Origin: Candidatus Sulfotelmatobacter sp.
Lineage (GTDB): Bacteria; Acidobacteriota; Terriglobia; Terriglobales; Acidobacteriaceae
Assembly: GCA_017883385.1 (NCBI GenBank)
Contig: JADGNQ010000061.1
Coordinates: 1-33,046, forward strand
Direction of reading: 5' to 3'
Length of the DNA stretch: 33,046 nt
The translations under genes were made by a program, and so were the position numbers. The notes below the pieces were generated by a model, which ran no database searches, was not told where the DNA came from, and saw only the letters and a program-made list of their open reading frames with translations. Below are positions 23,606 to 33,006 of this stretch, in pieces (position 1 is the first letter of the stretch; every line of letters starts with the position of its first letter).

Positions 23606-25182
23606 TCAGGCATAGCCGAGGCTGTGGCGACGGCGCCAGTACGCGGCCACAAGCAATGCGGTTGCAGCCAGCGCATAGGCCCCTGGCGAACTCGAGGTTG
23701 GCGTCAGGCCAATGAAGTCGAGGCCTGGCATTTGGTGACCGGGGCCGAGGTACCACCAGACGGTATAGATCGCTTCGAAAGCCTTACTGCTTCCGCTCCA
23801 GATGCCGAGTGCCAGGGCGAAGCTGGGGATGAACAGGGCTCCCGCGAGCCACGCCGCGAGACTGTGCCAGTCGGCGGCGAGGAACAAGCGAATGCCGGCA
23901 CCGCTTCCGGTCAGCAGGGCGACGAATACGCCGGCGGTCCAGAGAGCGGGAAGCTGGCGCGAGAGGCTGTGCTCTGAAGAGAAAAGCAAGGCGCCAGTCG
24001 CGTGACGAGCTTCGCGACATCCCATCTGCGACCAGAGGAGGATGGGCCAGATCCACGCGGCCAGCAGGAATCCGCCGCGCACGCTGGCGTCGGGCGACAC
24101 GAGTTGGCCGACGAGGAGTCCGGCGGCGCCTGCGTACCACCACCAACGCTGGCCCTTTAGCATCAGGCGCAACTCGGAGATCGCCAACTGCAGGAAGCGC
24201 GAGTTCCCCGAGGTACGGACCAAAGGCGTGAGATGAGCGGCCGTGAATGGGACTACTAAAGGAGTCGACGCGGTGCGTTCTTCCGAGAGCGATGTTTCTG
24301 ACGGGCTAGGTGCAGGTTGCGCGCGATGCTTACGCCAAGTTCGCGCCGGATCGAAGCGATGAAAGAAGAGAGACGCCAGCAGTGCGATGCCGGCGGCGAC
24401 GCCGATCCAGAGCAGGCGCACCAGCAAGACGTTGACGGTCCAATCGATTCCGTTCCAAGGAAAGGTTCGGACGGCGCGTTCGCCTCCGATGGTCAGGCTG
24501 AAGTGGAAATTCTCAGGATTGGTGGGATCAAGCGCATGCAGGGCGCTGCGCGTGCTGCGGTAAAGGAGTTGTAGACCAGTGGGGTCATCGACGCCCGTAG
24601 CACCCAGGGCGATCGCGCCAGTCCATAGGAAGAAATACACGACGTTGCCCACGCCTCCGCGCAGCACGGGGAGAGTTTCGAAGAGCACAGCAACGCTGGC
24701 CGCCAAAAGCATGGTTGGCAGCGCAAGGAAGATGAAGGGTGACCAGAGTTTCCAAAGAGAAAAAGAATGGGCCTCGGCACGAACGAGTTGCATAGCCAGA
24801 GCGGCCAGCATAAGGATCCCGACCATGCACGCGAGGACGGCGAAATTACTCAGCGTTTTCGCGAAAGTGTAAAAGTCCTTGCGCATGGGTGTGGCTGCCA
24901 GGATTTGGCCGACGCGCGTATCGGCGTCGCGCTGCACGGAGTTCTTTACGACGTAGAAGCCGACCAGCGAGAGGAAAGTGGAACAGCACACGGTCATGAG
25001 GGCGCCGATCCACGCGGAGTTGTAGACACCACGGTAGCCATCGCCGACGACCATCCAGACTTTCTCGGCGGCGACGGCATATGCGAGGTATAGCGCCGCC
25101 GCAAGCGTGACCAGAAAACTGTAGCGGCGGACGCGTTCCAGGAAATCGGCGCGGACCATTTGATAGAGCACGCGGGCAGAGT

Positions 25183-25186
<4 letters not shown>
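23606..25186 (-). CDS. ABC transporter permease (ABC-2 like)
   Basis: This is a 526-residue integral membrane protein of about ten to twelve hydrophobic segments. The first half holds a signal-anchor-like SFLVTLAAALYLAYAVA, then GALMTVCCSTFLSLVGFYVV, FAVLACMVGILMLAALAM and FLALPTMLLAASVAVLF. A long hydrophilic loop follows (RFDPARTWRKHRAQPAPSPSE and on), then a second membrane block starting WWWYAGAAGLLVGQLV. The Arg-rich start and RVGQILAATPMRKDFYTFAKTL are typical of ABC-2 export permeases. The ATG (25184-25186) overlaps the ATPase stop by four bases (ATGA), so the two are translationally coupled. The cargo is unknown. Confidence 0.9.
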
Positions 25187-26064
<878 letters not shown>

Positions 26065-26206
26065 GAGATTCCAGATTGCTCCGCTCTTAGCTATTGGCTC
26101 CCGGCTAAAACAGAATCGTGACAACGAAAGGAAGCATAGCTCGTGACCAGCGTAATGGAGGAACGGATAACACTCAACAGAAGTTCCATGGAGCCTGAGG
26201 CCAAAA

Positions 26207-26241
26207 GCCCCACTTCTCGCAAAAAACGCGAGAAATGGGGC
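26207..26241 (-). terminator. Hairpin (repeat family F), probable terminator of the glycine oxidase gene
   Basis: On the minus strand the arms are CCCCATTTCTCGC and GCGAGAAGTGGGG (12 of 13 pairs) with a GTTTTTT loop, closing GC pair and then CTTTT. It lies 26 bases after the glycine oxidase stop. The same CCCC...GGGG-type hairpin is seen near 28300-28337. Confidence 0.6.
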
Positions 26242-26267
26242 ACCCACCTTTCGGTTGTGCCACGGTT

Positions 26268-27323
26268 TCACTTGAATCTTGCAGGCGAGAATGCGGTTAG
26301 GTCGTAGTCCGGGGTGCGGCCTTCAACCACCGCAGTCATTACCTCTGCGGTGATGGGGGCGAGGAGAATGCCGTCGCGGAAGTGGCCGGTGGCAACGTAG
26401 TAGCCGCGAGTCTGGGTCTGGCCGAGAATCGGGAGCGCGTCAGGAGTTCCCGGCCGAAGTCCCGCCCAGTTCTCCAGGATGCGAGCGTCAGCGAGTTTTG
26501 GGACGAGGGCCACTGCGGCGTTGTGCAGACCCTGAATTGTTGCGAGATCGACGCGTTTGTCGTATCCGGCTTCTTCCACCGTGGCGCCAACCAGCAGACG
26601 GCCATCGCTGCGCGGGATGAGATAGACCTTCGGTGAACGGATGACGTGCTTCAGTAGATTGCGCGACGGCATGACCAGGCAGAGCATCTGGCCTTTGACC
26701 GGGCGGGTGGGGAAGGCGTGCGGCGCGATCTGGCCCGACCATGCACCGGCGCAGTTGACGACTTTGGCTGCGAGAAAAAATGTCTTGATCGTGGTGACAC
26801 CGATGGCGTGGCCGTCGGTAACGTTCACTGCGGTGACCTCATCGCCAGAGGAGAAATCCACGCCGCGATTCTTCGCGGTCTTCAAGGCGGCAGTCGTGAG
26901 CGCACGGGGATCGACGCTGCGCTCCTGCAGGAGGAACGCGGGGCGGTCTGGGGCGACTAGTGCGGGCTCCGATTCCGCCACAGCAGCCGCCGGCAACGGT
27001 GCACCCTCCAGGTGGTGAAGGTGCTCGGCGGAAGGAAGAAGAATTGTTCCCTGGCTCCTTAGATCCACTTTCATGCTCGACTCGAGTTCCAGTTCGTGGG
27101 CAAATTCCGGGTACATGCGTGCGCTGGCCGTCGCCAGCGGTTGCAGGGCCGTTGGCGTTTCGAGGGGGCAGTCGACCAGCATGCCGCCAGCGGCGTGAGA
27201 GGCTTCGCGGCCAGGTTCTCCGCGCTCGACCACCAGAACGGTCGCGCCGCGTTTGCGCAGCGCGATGGCCAGCGCGAGGCCAATGATGCCTCCACCGACG
27301 ATAATTACATCCCAAGTCTTCAC
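26268..27323 (-). CDS. thiO: FAD-dependent glycine oxidase-like amine oxidase (ThiO family)
   Basis: This is a 351-residue FAD flavoprotein of the DAO family. The N-terminal dinucleotide motif reads DVIIVGGGIIGLALAIALRK, followed by ERG (ribose-binding acid) and REASHAAGGML. The middle holds VVNCAGAWSGQIA, typical of ThiO/DAO enzymes. The C-terminal part has the second FAD segment GTPDALPILGQ and YVATGHFRDGILLAP. ThiO oxidises glycine to iminoacetate for the thiazole of thiamine. No thi gene is in the window, so a general amine-oxidase role remains possible. The start is GTG at 27321-27323. An open frame to 27698 exists but is antisense and not homologous. The -10 box TACAAT is only seven bases upstream. 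Confidence 0.87.
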   Translation of the reverse strand: MKTWDVIIVGGGIIGLALAIALRKRGATVLVVERGEPGREASHAAGGMLVDCPLETPTALQPLATASARMYPEFAHELELESSMKVDLRSQGTILLPSAEHLHHLEGAPLPAAAVAESEPALVAPDRPAFLLQERSVDPRALTTAALKTAKNRGVDFSSGDEVTAVNVTDGHAIGVTTIKTFFLAAKVVNCAGAWSGQIAPHAFPTRPVKGQMLCLVMPSRNLLKHVIRSPKVYLIPRSDGRLLVGATVEEAGYDKRVDLATIQGLHNAAVALVPKLADARILENWAGLRPGTPDALPILGQTQTRGYYVATGHFRDGILLAPITAEVMTAVVEGRTPDYDLTAFSPARFK

Positions 27324-27329
27324 CCTGGC

Positions 27330-27335
27330 ATTGTA
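27330..27335 (-). promoter_or_regulatory. Possible -10 box of thiO giving a leaderless mRNA
   Basis: TACAAT on the minus strand, ending 6 bases before the GTG start. Transcription would begin at or next to the start codon. I do not see a good -35 at 17 bases upstream, so this is tentative. Confidence 0.35.
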
Positions 27336-27414
27336 AAAGAGAGGCAGGCGAGCGAGGGCTGAAGTAGAAAATGGGGGATGACAGCCAAGGTCGCGGCTGC
27401 ATAGAATGGCACCC

Positions 27415-27876
27415 ATGAAAAAGATTTGGATGACCGGGGTAGTGCTGTCGATGATCGTCATGGCGGGCGTGGCGGTCGGGCAAAAAGACAAGGACGACGA
27501 GCCGACGTCCTGGTTGAATTTTGTGGTGGTCAAGGACGACAACGGCAAGCCAGTGCGGAATGCCGCTGTGATCATGCATCCGGTAACTGGGCACGGCAAG
27601 CAGGGGCACGGGGGTATGGAATTGAAGACCGACGCCGAGGGGAAGGCGGACTTCGACGGCATTCCGTACGGTAAGCTGCGCGTGCAGGTGCTGGCCACGG
27701 GCTTTCAGACCTACGGGGAAGACTTTGACATCGACAAACCTAAGACGGCGCTCACGATCAAGCTAAAGCGGCCGCAGGGGCAGTACTCGGTGTATGAGGA
27801 TCATCCCAAGGACTCGACCGTGCCACCGAAGCAGGACACGCCGCCGCCGGATGAAAAGGACAAGAAGCCGAACTAG
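27415..27876 (+). CDS. Secreted carboxypeptidase-regulatory-like (CarboxypepD_reg) protein
   Basis: This 153-residue exported protein has a signal peptide MKKIWMTGVVLSMIVMAGVAVG, then a single beta-sandwich of the carboxypeptidase-D regulatory type. It is recognised from LNFVVVKDDNGKPVRNAAVIMHP, LKTDAEGKADFDGIPYGKLRVQVLATGFQTYGEDFDID and a final strand ALTIKLKR. The C-terminal 35 residues are a Pro/Lys/Asp-rich tail. In acidobacteria similar folds occur in surface and TonB-linked proteins, but here it is a free small protein. An ATG nine bases earlier (27406) is an alternative start. It is divergent from thiO and followed by the EVE gene at 30 bases, so the two may be co-transcribed. Confidence 0.85.
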   Translation: MKKIWMTGVVLSMIVMAGVAVGQKDKDDEPTSWLNFVVVKDDNGKPVRNAAVIMHPVTGHGKQGHGGMELKTDAEGKADFDGIPYGKLRVQVLATGFQTYGEDFDIDKPKTALTIKLKRPQGQYSVYEDHPKDSTVPPKQDTPPPDEKDKKPN

Positions 27877-27906
27877 AAGGGGCGCCGCGACGCGCGGAAT
27901 GGGACT

Positions 27907-28287
27907 ATGGACTATCTTCTGAAAACAGAACCGTCAACGTATTCGTTTGCGGACTTGCAGCGGGACAAGGCAACGACCTGGGATGGGGTGTCGAATCCTG
28001 TGGCGTTGAAAAATCTTCGGGGGATGAAGCCGGGCGAGCGGCTCGTGATTTACCACACCGGGGATGAGAAGAGCGCGGTGGGAACTGCGACGGTGGTGTC
28101 GGTGGATGCTTCCGACATGAAGAATCCGCAAGTCAAGATCAAAGTGGGGAGGGCCAGCGCGAAGCCGGTGACGCTGGCTGAGGCCAAGGCGAACAAGTTG
28201 TTTGCAGAGTCTCCGCTGGTGCGCCAGGGTAGGCTGAGTGTGGTTCCGCTGACTGAGGCGCAGTATAAGTTTCTGACCGGGGAGTGA
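27907..28287 (+). CDS. EVE domain-containing protein
   Basis: This 126-residue protein starts MDYLLKTEPSTYSFADLQRD, continues with TTWDGVSNPVALKNLRGMKPGERLVIYHTG and ends PLVRQGRLSVVPLTEAQYKF, the hallmarks of the EVE fold (PUA-like). EVE domains bind modified bases or act in RNA/DNA modification sensing. At 126 residues it is a little shorter than the usual 140-155, because the loop region after GTATVV is trimmed. The EVE superfamily occurs in some modified-base restriction systems, but none is linked here. The spacer from the previous gene is 30 bases. An ATG at 27907 follows a short poorly conserved ribosome site. Confidence 0.92.
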   Translation: MDYLLKTEPSTYSFADLQRDKATTWDGVSNPVALKNLRGMKPGERLVIYHTGDEKSAVGTATVVSVDASDMKNPQVKIKVGRASAKPVTLAEAKANKLFAESPLVRQGRLSVVPLTEAQYKFLTGE

Positions 28288-28299
28288 AGATCAGACTCC

Positions 28300-28337
28300 C
28301 CACCCGGTCCTCCCATGAAACGGGAGGACGAGGGTGG
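28300..28337. repeat. Hairpin between convergent genes (family F-like)
   Basis: CCACCC-G-GTCCTCCC, loop ATGAAAC, GGGAGGAC-GA-GGGTGG (arms 28300-28314 and 28322-28337). It lies between the EVE and DUF6249-like genes. There is no T-run, so termination is uncertain. Confidence 0.6.
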
Positions 28338-28371
28338 TGCACCGCTTCATTCGCTCGGTCCGCGCAGCTTT

Positions 28372-28725
28372 CTAGGCGCGGGCGTCACGGCGGATCAGGG
28401 CTGAATCCAGGAAGAAGCCCAGGCCCAGCGCGAACGGGATGGCGCCGAAAGCCGCGGCGATCAAGGCGTCGGGCTCAACTCTCGCGATTATCGTGAAGGT
28501 CAGCATGTAGCCGACGGCGCCTGCGATGAGCAAAATCCCGGCGCGGCGGGAACGTGCAGTCTCTGAAAGTTCAGGTTCCATGGGGACGTTCACTCCCCGC
28601 TGGATCGCTGCCAGGCGCTCTTCGGTGCGCAGTTTGCGCGTCCGATAAAACGTGTACATGGCCAACGCGGCCGTGGGCATCCCGAAAATCATGACGATTG
28701 CTGCGAGACCAGTAAGTCCTTCCAT
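28372..28725 (-). CDS. Small membrane protein, DUF6249-like
   Basis: This 117-residue protein has three hydrophobic segments: LAAIVMIFGMPTAALAMYTFY, ILLIAGAVGYMLTFTIIA and AAFGAIPFALGLGFFLDSAL. The cytoplasmic loop KLRTEERLAAIQRGVNVPMEP is highly charged and typical of DUF6249 members in acidobacteria. The ATG at 28723-28725 has AAGGAGA upstream. The longer frame to 28854 adds non-homologous sequence. No function is known. Confidence 0.75.
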   Translation of the reverse strand: MEGLTGLAAIVMIFGMPTAALAMYTFYRTRKLRTEERLAAIQRGVNVPMEPELSETARSRRAGILLIAGAVGYMLTFTIIARVEPDALIAAAFGAIPFALGLGFFLDSALIRRDARA

Positions 28726-28902
28726 GGTGGTTCTCCTTCCCGGGACGCTTGGCGCGTGTTCCGGAGGTGAATTCGCTGTCAAGAAAAGATACGGAGAAAG
28801 CGACTCGAAAGTTCCCTCACAGGCAACCCAAGCGAGGGCGGACGAAGCAGGCATTTCATTTGATTACTTTCTTCTAATCCGCAGCGCGTTTGATCAAAGC
28901 GA

Positions 28903-28933
28903 ATCGCGGAGAGCCTGAGCGGCCCTCCGCGAT
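28903..28933 (-). terminator. Hairpin downstream of the di-heme oxidoreductase gene
   Basis: Perfect 9-bp arms ATCGCGGAG (28903-28911) and CTCCGCGAT (28925-28933), with a further GCC/GGC pair in the loop. It lies 22 bases past the minus-strand stop at 28955. There is no long T-run after it, so it is a candidate only. Confidence 0.5.
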
Positions 28934-28954
28934 CCGGTTATCCGCGAGCCGTTT

Positions 28955-30340
28955 CTACAACGATCGCAGGAAGTTCAGGAGGTCCTGAACCTGATTTGCA
29001 CTCATGTTCCCGAACTTGTGAACGACCTGGTTGGCCTCCGAGCCAGGGCTGCTATGGGCATGGATCGCCTGGATCAGATCACTGGTGCGGCCATCGTGGA
29101 GGAAGAAGAGGCGCTGGCCCAACCCCCACAGCGGAGCTGTGCGGAATTGATCAGGCCCAGCGACGCCTTGGTGGACACCATCCGACAGGGTCGTGCCCAT
29201 GTGGTGAACAGCAAAGTCGGAATACGGGTTGTAGGTTACGTTGGACATGCCGGTGAAGACCGACGGGCTGGCGGTGAGCGACGGAGAGTGGCAGAGTGAA
29301 CAGCCTATGGTAGTGAACAAGCTGGATCCTCTCTGGATGGACGGTGTCGACGATGCCGGAGTTGGCGGAGCCGACAGGCGACTAAAGGCTGCGAAATTCA
29401 CGATGTCGGAGGCCATCTCGGAAGCAGTTCCGACGGTGGTGCCGAAGTTGGGGCTGCTGGGGTTGCCATTGACCAGGACGGTGGGGTCTTCCGGGGAATT
29501 GTTGAAGACGCAGCCGGCCACCGCGCTGCGTTCGTTGGGGAAGGCTTCGTTGGAGACGCCTTGCTCGACGTTATAGGCCTCTCCTACGAATACGAGCAGC
29601 GACTTGTTCTGAGCTTTCCAGCCGAAACGAGTGATGGTGCCGTCGTTTCCACTGGTGTTGAAAACACCTCCAATCTTCAGGGCAGCTCTCGCGGACTGGG
29701 TCGAGGCGAGGTTGTCTTGCAGGATGGAGTCAGGTGTGGCCTCTACCAAACCCAGGCCGAACAGCGGCGTGGGAATGCGGAAGATCACGTTGTTGTTGGC
29801 GATGGCAGTGGGGAAGTCTGGTTGCGCCAGATTGCATCCGGAGGCATCGGAGCGGCCAGTGACGGTGTAGAGGCCGTGGACTCCGCCATCGAGTGTGCCG
29901 TTCGGGTTCTTTACGAACCGAGCTTCACGAACCGGTCCGGCAGCGGTGATGAATTCCGGAACCAAGTTGGTGGCTCCGTCTAACGTAGCGAGAGCGACCT
30001 GTGGATTTGCCATCGGGATTTGCGGGCTGGTGAGGCCGGGGCTGCTGCCGCCGATTGCCGGCTGGGCATGGCATTGGGCGCAACTGTTGCCATTGAAACT
30101 CGGCCCCAGGCCCAGTCCCTCCTCACCTGTGACGGTGCCGGAGACGGAGTTCACCTCCAAAAAGCGCACTTGCGCCTGATTGAAGAACGCTTGCTCGGTA
30201 GCATTCAGGGTTGAGAAGAAACTACCCGCGGCCGCCGGACCAGGACGGGGACCAGGGTCGTTTTGCGACTGAAGTTCCAGGCTTGAAAGAGAAACAACGG
30301 CAAGACAGAGAACTACGGGGGAGAGCTTCCAGCGCTTCAT
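28955..30340 (-). CDS. Di-heme oxidoreductase, DUF1111 family (thiol oxidoreductase-like)
   Basis: This 461-residue exported protein has a signal peptide (RWKLSPVVLCLAVVSLSSLEL) and two c-type heme motifs, CAQCH (GNSCAQCHAQPAIGG) and CSLCH (TIGCSLCHSPSL). Blocks GPSFNGNSCAQCH, GRFG-like TRFGWKAQ, NPYSDFAVHHMG and APLWGLGQRLFFLHDGRTSDLIQAI identify the DUF1111/DHOR family, related to MauG/cytochrome c peroxidases. Length agrees with the family (about 450-500). The ATG at 30338-30340 has GGAGGTG upstream. The longer frame to 30481 is not supported. The substrate is unknown. A periplasmic or surface electron-transfer role is inferred. Confidence 0.9.
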   Translation of the reverse strand: MKRWKLSPVVLCLAVVSLSSLELQSQNDPGPRPGPAAAGSFFSTLNATEQAFFNQAQVRFLEVNSVSGTVTGEEGLGLGPSFNGNSCAQCHAQPAIGGSSPGLTSPQIPMANPQVALATLDGATNLVPEFITAAGPVREARFVKNPNGTLDGGVHGLYTVTGRSDASGCNLAQPDFPTAIANNNVIFRIPTPLFGLGLVEATPDSILQDNLASTQSARAALKIGGVFNTSGNDGTITRFGWKAQNKSLLVFVGEAYNVEQGVSNEAFPNERSAVAGCVFNNSPEDPTVLVNGNPSSPNFGTTVGTASEMASDIVNFAAFSRLSAPPTPASSTPSIQRGSSLFTTIGCSLCHSPSLTASPSVFTGMSNVTYNPYSDFAVHHMGTTLSDGVHQGVAGPDQFRTAPLWGLGQRLFFLHDGRTSDLIQAIHAHSSPGSEANQVVHKFGNMSANQVQDLLNFLRSL

Positions 30341-30721
30341 AGTTGCACCTCCGTGCAGGGATAGACACACTTGTGGCTTCATGGTTCTGGTGCGTTTTGC
30401 GAAGGCGGGCGCGAGGTTGGTCTTTGCTGTTCGGTTCAAGCTGCGGGCCAGCCGAAGGCCGGTCCCGTGCCCCACCGCCAACAGAACAGCGCTATGGGTG
30501 TGGCGGGAGCCCCAATGAAATTTCTATCCTCGAATGAGGAAAGAACGGGACAACATTGGAAAGGAATCTAGACTTGCCGCGGAGAAGTGGTCAAGTGCAC
30601 ACAAGTACATCGCTGGTTCCTGTTCGGATTTTGTAACGAGTTACTCGCAAGCCGATCCGGGGGCAGTCAGGTTTCTTGCCGCGTCAATCGTTTGTTGCCC
30701 GGCTGGACTTCAGCATGAAGT
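30341..30721. other. 381-base spacer upstream of the DHOR gene
   Basis: The spacer lies between the ligase stop and the DHOR start. Near 30445-30470 it has a GGGCCAGCC/GGCCGGTCC hairpin with a GAA loop. On the DHOR-sense strand this could belong to a structured leader. I see no gene and could not match a known riboswitch. Confidence 0.35.
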
Positions 30722-32320
30722 TCAGGAGAGAGTCTTTCTGAGTTCGCGGCGCAGGATTTTCCCGGATGCGGTTTTGGGGACAGCGTCAACGAAGCGGATT
30801 TCGCGCGGCTGTTTGTAGTGCGTGAGGCGGTCGGCGACGAAGGCGCAGAGTTCTGCCTCGAGTTTCTTGCCGTCGACAAATCCGTCGCGCAGGGCAACAA
30901 ATGCGACGGGGATTTCTCCAGCGACGGCATCGGGACGACCGACGACTCCGCACTCCTTCACGGCCGGGTGTTCGAGCAGCACGGACTCCACTTCAGCCGG
31001 AGCCACGGGGAAGCCCTTGTACTTGATCATTTCCTTGCGGCGGTCGACGACGCGGTAAAAGCCTTCGCAGTCGCGTGTGACGATGTCGCCGGACCAGAAC
31101 CATCCATCGCGCAGAACGGCGGCGGTTGCTTGTGGTTCCTTCCAATAGCCGAGCATAAACTGTGGGCCGCGCATGACGAGCTCGCCGGGCTGCCCGGCCA
31201 GGGCCTCAGTAAGGTCATCGGGCGTGTCGGCGGGATCGATGTCACTTTGCGCCAGGACTCGGCAATCGGTTTGTGCGAGAGGATGGCCAATGGAGTCCGG
31301 GTGATAGAGGGCGGGCTCGATAAAACCGACGTGAGTGACGGGAGAGGCCTCGGTCATCCCGTATCCCTGGCAGACGAGAATGTTGGTGAGCGCGGTGAAG
31401 CGGCGCGCGAGATCAGGAGCAAGCGGTGCGGCGCCAGATTTGACCCACCGCACCTTGTGATCGCGGGGAAACTGCCCGGCTTCGGCTGCCTGGCAGAGAG
31501 CGTTCATGGCGGGCGGCACGAGAGGCATCATGGTGATGGCTTCGTCGATGAGGAGCTTCGTGAGCATCGGTACGTTGAAACGCGGTACCAGGACCAGCGT
31601 CGCTCCCATCATCAGCGCGGGATTGAGAATCACATTCAGACCGTAGATGTGGTAGAGAGGAAGGCAGCAGAGGATGTTGTCGGCAGAGTTGAGGATCGCC
31701 GCATTGGGGCCTAGAAGTTGGTACACGTTCGCGACGAGATTGTAGTGCGAGAGCATGACTCCCTTGGGAAGACCTGTGGTTCCGCTTGAGTAGGGCAGTG
31801 CGGCGAGGGTCTGCTCGGACGACTGAGCGAGTTTGGGATAAGCCGCGGTCGCCGGACTCAACAGGTTGGCGAAAGGCTCGGCGCCCGATGCAGGTTGGCG
31901 CGTGGTGTAGAGGCGGCGGAGGTTGGGCAGTCCGGCGAGGTTGATGCCCTCGATGTTTCCGCCATCCGTGATCAAGAGGACAGCGCCTGAATTTTCCAGT
32001 TGATAGCGGACTTCGCGCTCGCGGTAGGTGGGGTTGAGTAGCGTAGGAATGGCTCTAGCGAGTTGGGCGGCATGGAACGCGACGCAAAATTCCCAGGAGT
32101 TTGCGAGGAAGATGGCGACGACTTCGCCGGGCTTGACGCCGGCGGCGATCAAGCCACGGGCGAGAGATTCGACTGTGTCGCCGTATTCGGAGTAGGTCAG
32201 GCGGCGGCCACACGAGGCGTCGATCAATGCGATCTTCTGCGCGTTGCAGCGGCAGGAATCGAGTATGAGATCGTGCAGGAAGACGTTGTGAGGGTCAGCG
32301 AACAGTTCAGTCCGGAGCAT
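30722..32320 (-). CDS. AMP-forming acyl-CoA synthetase / CoA ligase
   Basis: This is a 532-residue adenylate-forming ligase that joins a carboxylic acid to CoA through an acyl-AMP. The P-loop-like LPYSSGTTGLPKGVMLSH, the A4-A5 block CQGYGMTEASPVTH, the A7 block WFWSGDIVTRDCEGFYRVVDRRKEMIKYKG and the catalytic lysine in KTASGKILRREL are all intact. The pattern is closest to 4-coumarate-CoA ligase or long-chain acyl-CoA synthetases. The ATG at 32318-32320 (MLRTELFADPHNVF) is chosen because the longer frame to 32467 translates family C repeats. Fatty or aromatic acids are plausible substrates; the neighbours do not narrow it. Confidence 0.93.
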   Translation of the reverse strand: MLRTELFADPHNVFLHDLILDSCRCNAQKIALIDASCGRRLTYSEYGDTVESLARGLIAAGVKPGEVVAIFLANSWEFCVAFHAAQLARAIPTLLNPTYREREVRYQLENSGAVLLITDGGNIEGINLAGLPNLRRLYTTRQPASGAEPFANLLSPATAAYPKLAQSSEQTLAALPYSSGTTGLPKGVMLSHYNLVANVYQLLGPNAAILNSADNILCCLPLYHIYGLNVILNPALMMGATLVLVPRFNVPMLTKLLIDEAITMMPLVPPAMNALCQAAEAGQFPRDHKVRWVKSGAAPLAPDLARRFTALTNILVCQGYGMTEASPVTHVGFIEPALYHPDSIGHPLAQTDCRVLAQSDIDPADTPDDLTEALAGQPGELVMRGPQFMLGYWKEPQATAAVLRDGWFWSGDIVTRDCEGFYRVVDRRKEMIKYKGFPVAPAEVESVLLEHPAVKECGVVGRPDAVAGEIPVAFVALRDGFVDGKKLEAELCAFVADRLTHYKQPREIRFVDAVPKTASGKILRRELRKTLS

Positions 32321-32402
32321 GCCGGGAGAGATTGTAGCGGAAAAGCACGCGCCTGATTGAAGGGATTGTAACGCCTCAGTTTCCCGCTTGGACCGACGGG
32401 CG

Positions 32403-32471
32403 GTCGAGCTTCGCTCGACCCTTCGGCATCGCTCAGGGCAAGCTAGCCGAGGGGCGGCTGTCCCCACATAG
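32403..32471 (+). repeat. Palindromic repeat family C, copy 4
   Basis: Hairpin GTCGAGC-TTC-GCTCGAC (32403-32419, same as in copy 1), a degenerate middle, then GGGGCGGCTGTCCCCACAT ending near 32471. A second GGGGCGGCTG follows at 32480. It is upstream of the ligase start. Confidence 0.8.
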
Positions 32472-32511
32472 GTGTCGAGGGGGCGGCTGTGACCTGCCGC
32501 CCCGTGTCGAT

Positions 32512-32973
32512 TTACCTCGGGCTCGGCAGTGGCACCGCGCCCCGTGTCGCAAACCGCTCAGACCAGCGGATGCGTCCGGTGGCCTGCATCACCACGAACA
32601 GGGTGATGATCGCGATCACCGTGATGGCTAGTCCGGTGTAGCCCTTCCAGAAGAATGCGTAGGAGAACAGCACGAGGTAGATGAGTTGCGCTGTTCCGGC
32701 TTCGAGGGCGGCAAAGCGCATTCCTACAACCAGCCGCAAATAGCTCACTACCAGGGCTACCGAAACGACCGATGCAATGGCCATTGCCGCGTGAATGGAA
32801 ATGTGATCCACCAGGTACGCCAGCAATAGATGGAAGGCGAAGAATGCGGTGGCGAGGAAGAAGTAGTTCATGGGATGCAGGTCGATGTTCCGCATGGTTG
32901 TGATGATGAACATCAGGAAAAAGAAGAAGAATAGAGACACGGGCGCTTGGAGTGCACCCCAAAACTGAGACAT
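32512..32973 (-). CDS. CreD-like polytopic membrane protein
   Basis: This 153-residue protein has five hydrophobic segments: LFFFFFLMFIITTM, NYFFLATAFFAFHLLLAYLV, AAMAIASVVSVALVVSYL, QLIYLVLFSYAFFW and GLAITVIAIITLFVVMQAT. The motif IDLHPMNYFFLATAFFAFHLLL and the terminal ATGRIRW resemble the membrane part of CreD (inner-membrane protein of envelope stress response). CreD itself has a large periplasmic domain before it, which is absent here. It may be a naturally short family member or a gene truncated at its 5' end. The ATG at 32971-32973 has no ribosome site. A stop lies 13 codons upstream. Confidence 0.55.
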   Translation of the reverse strand: MSQFWGALQAPVSLFFFFFLMFIITTMRNIDLHPMNYFFLATAFFAFHLLLAYLVDHISIHAAMAIASVVSVALVVSYLRLVVGMRFAALEAGTAQLIYLVLFSYAFFWKGYTGLAITVIAIITLFVVMQATGRIRWSERFATRGAVPLPSPR

Positions 32974-33006
32974 GGAAAATGGTGACAGTTCTCGGGAGGA
33001 GAACGC

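Noticed and set aside
27324..27698. N-terminal extension of the thiO frame
   Set aside because: It overlaps the divergent secreted gene and has no homology. The FAD motif begins right after the GTG.
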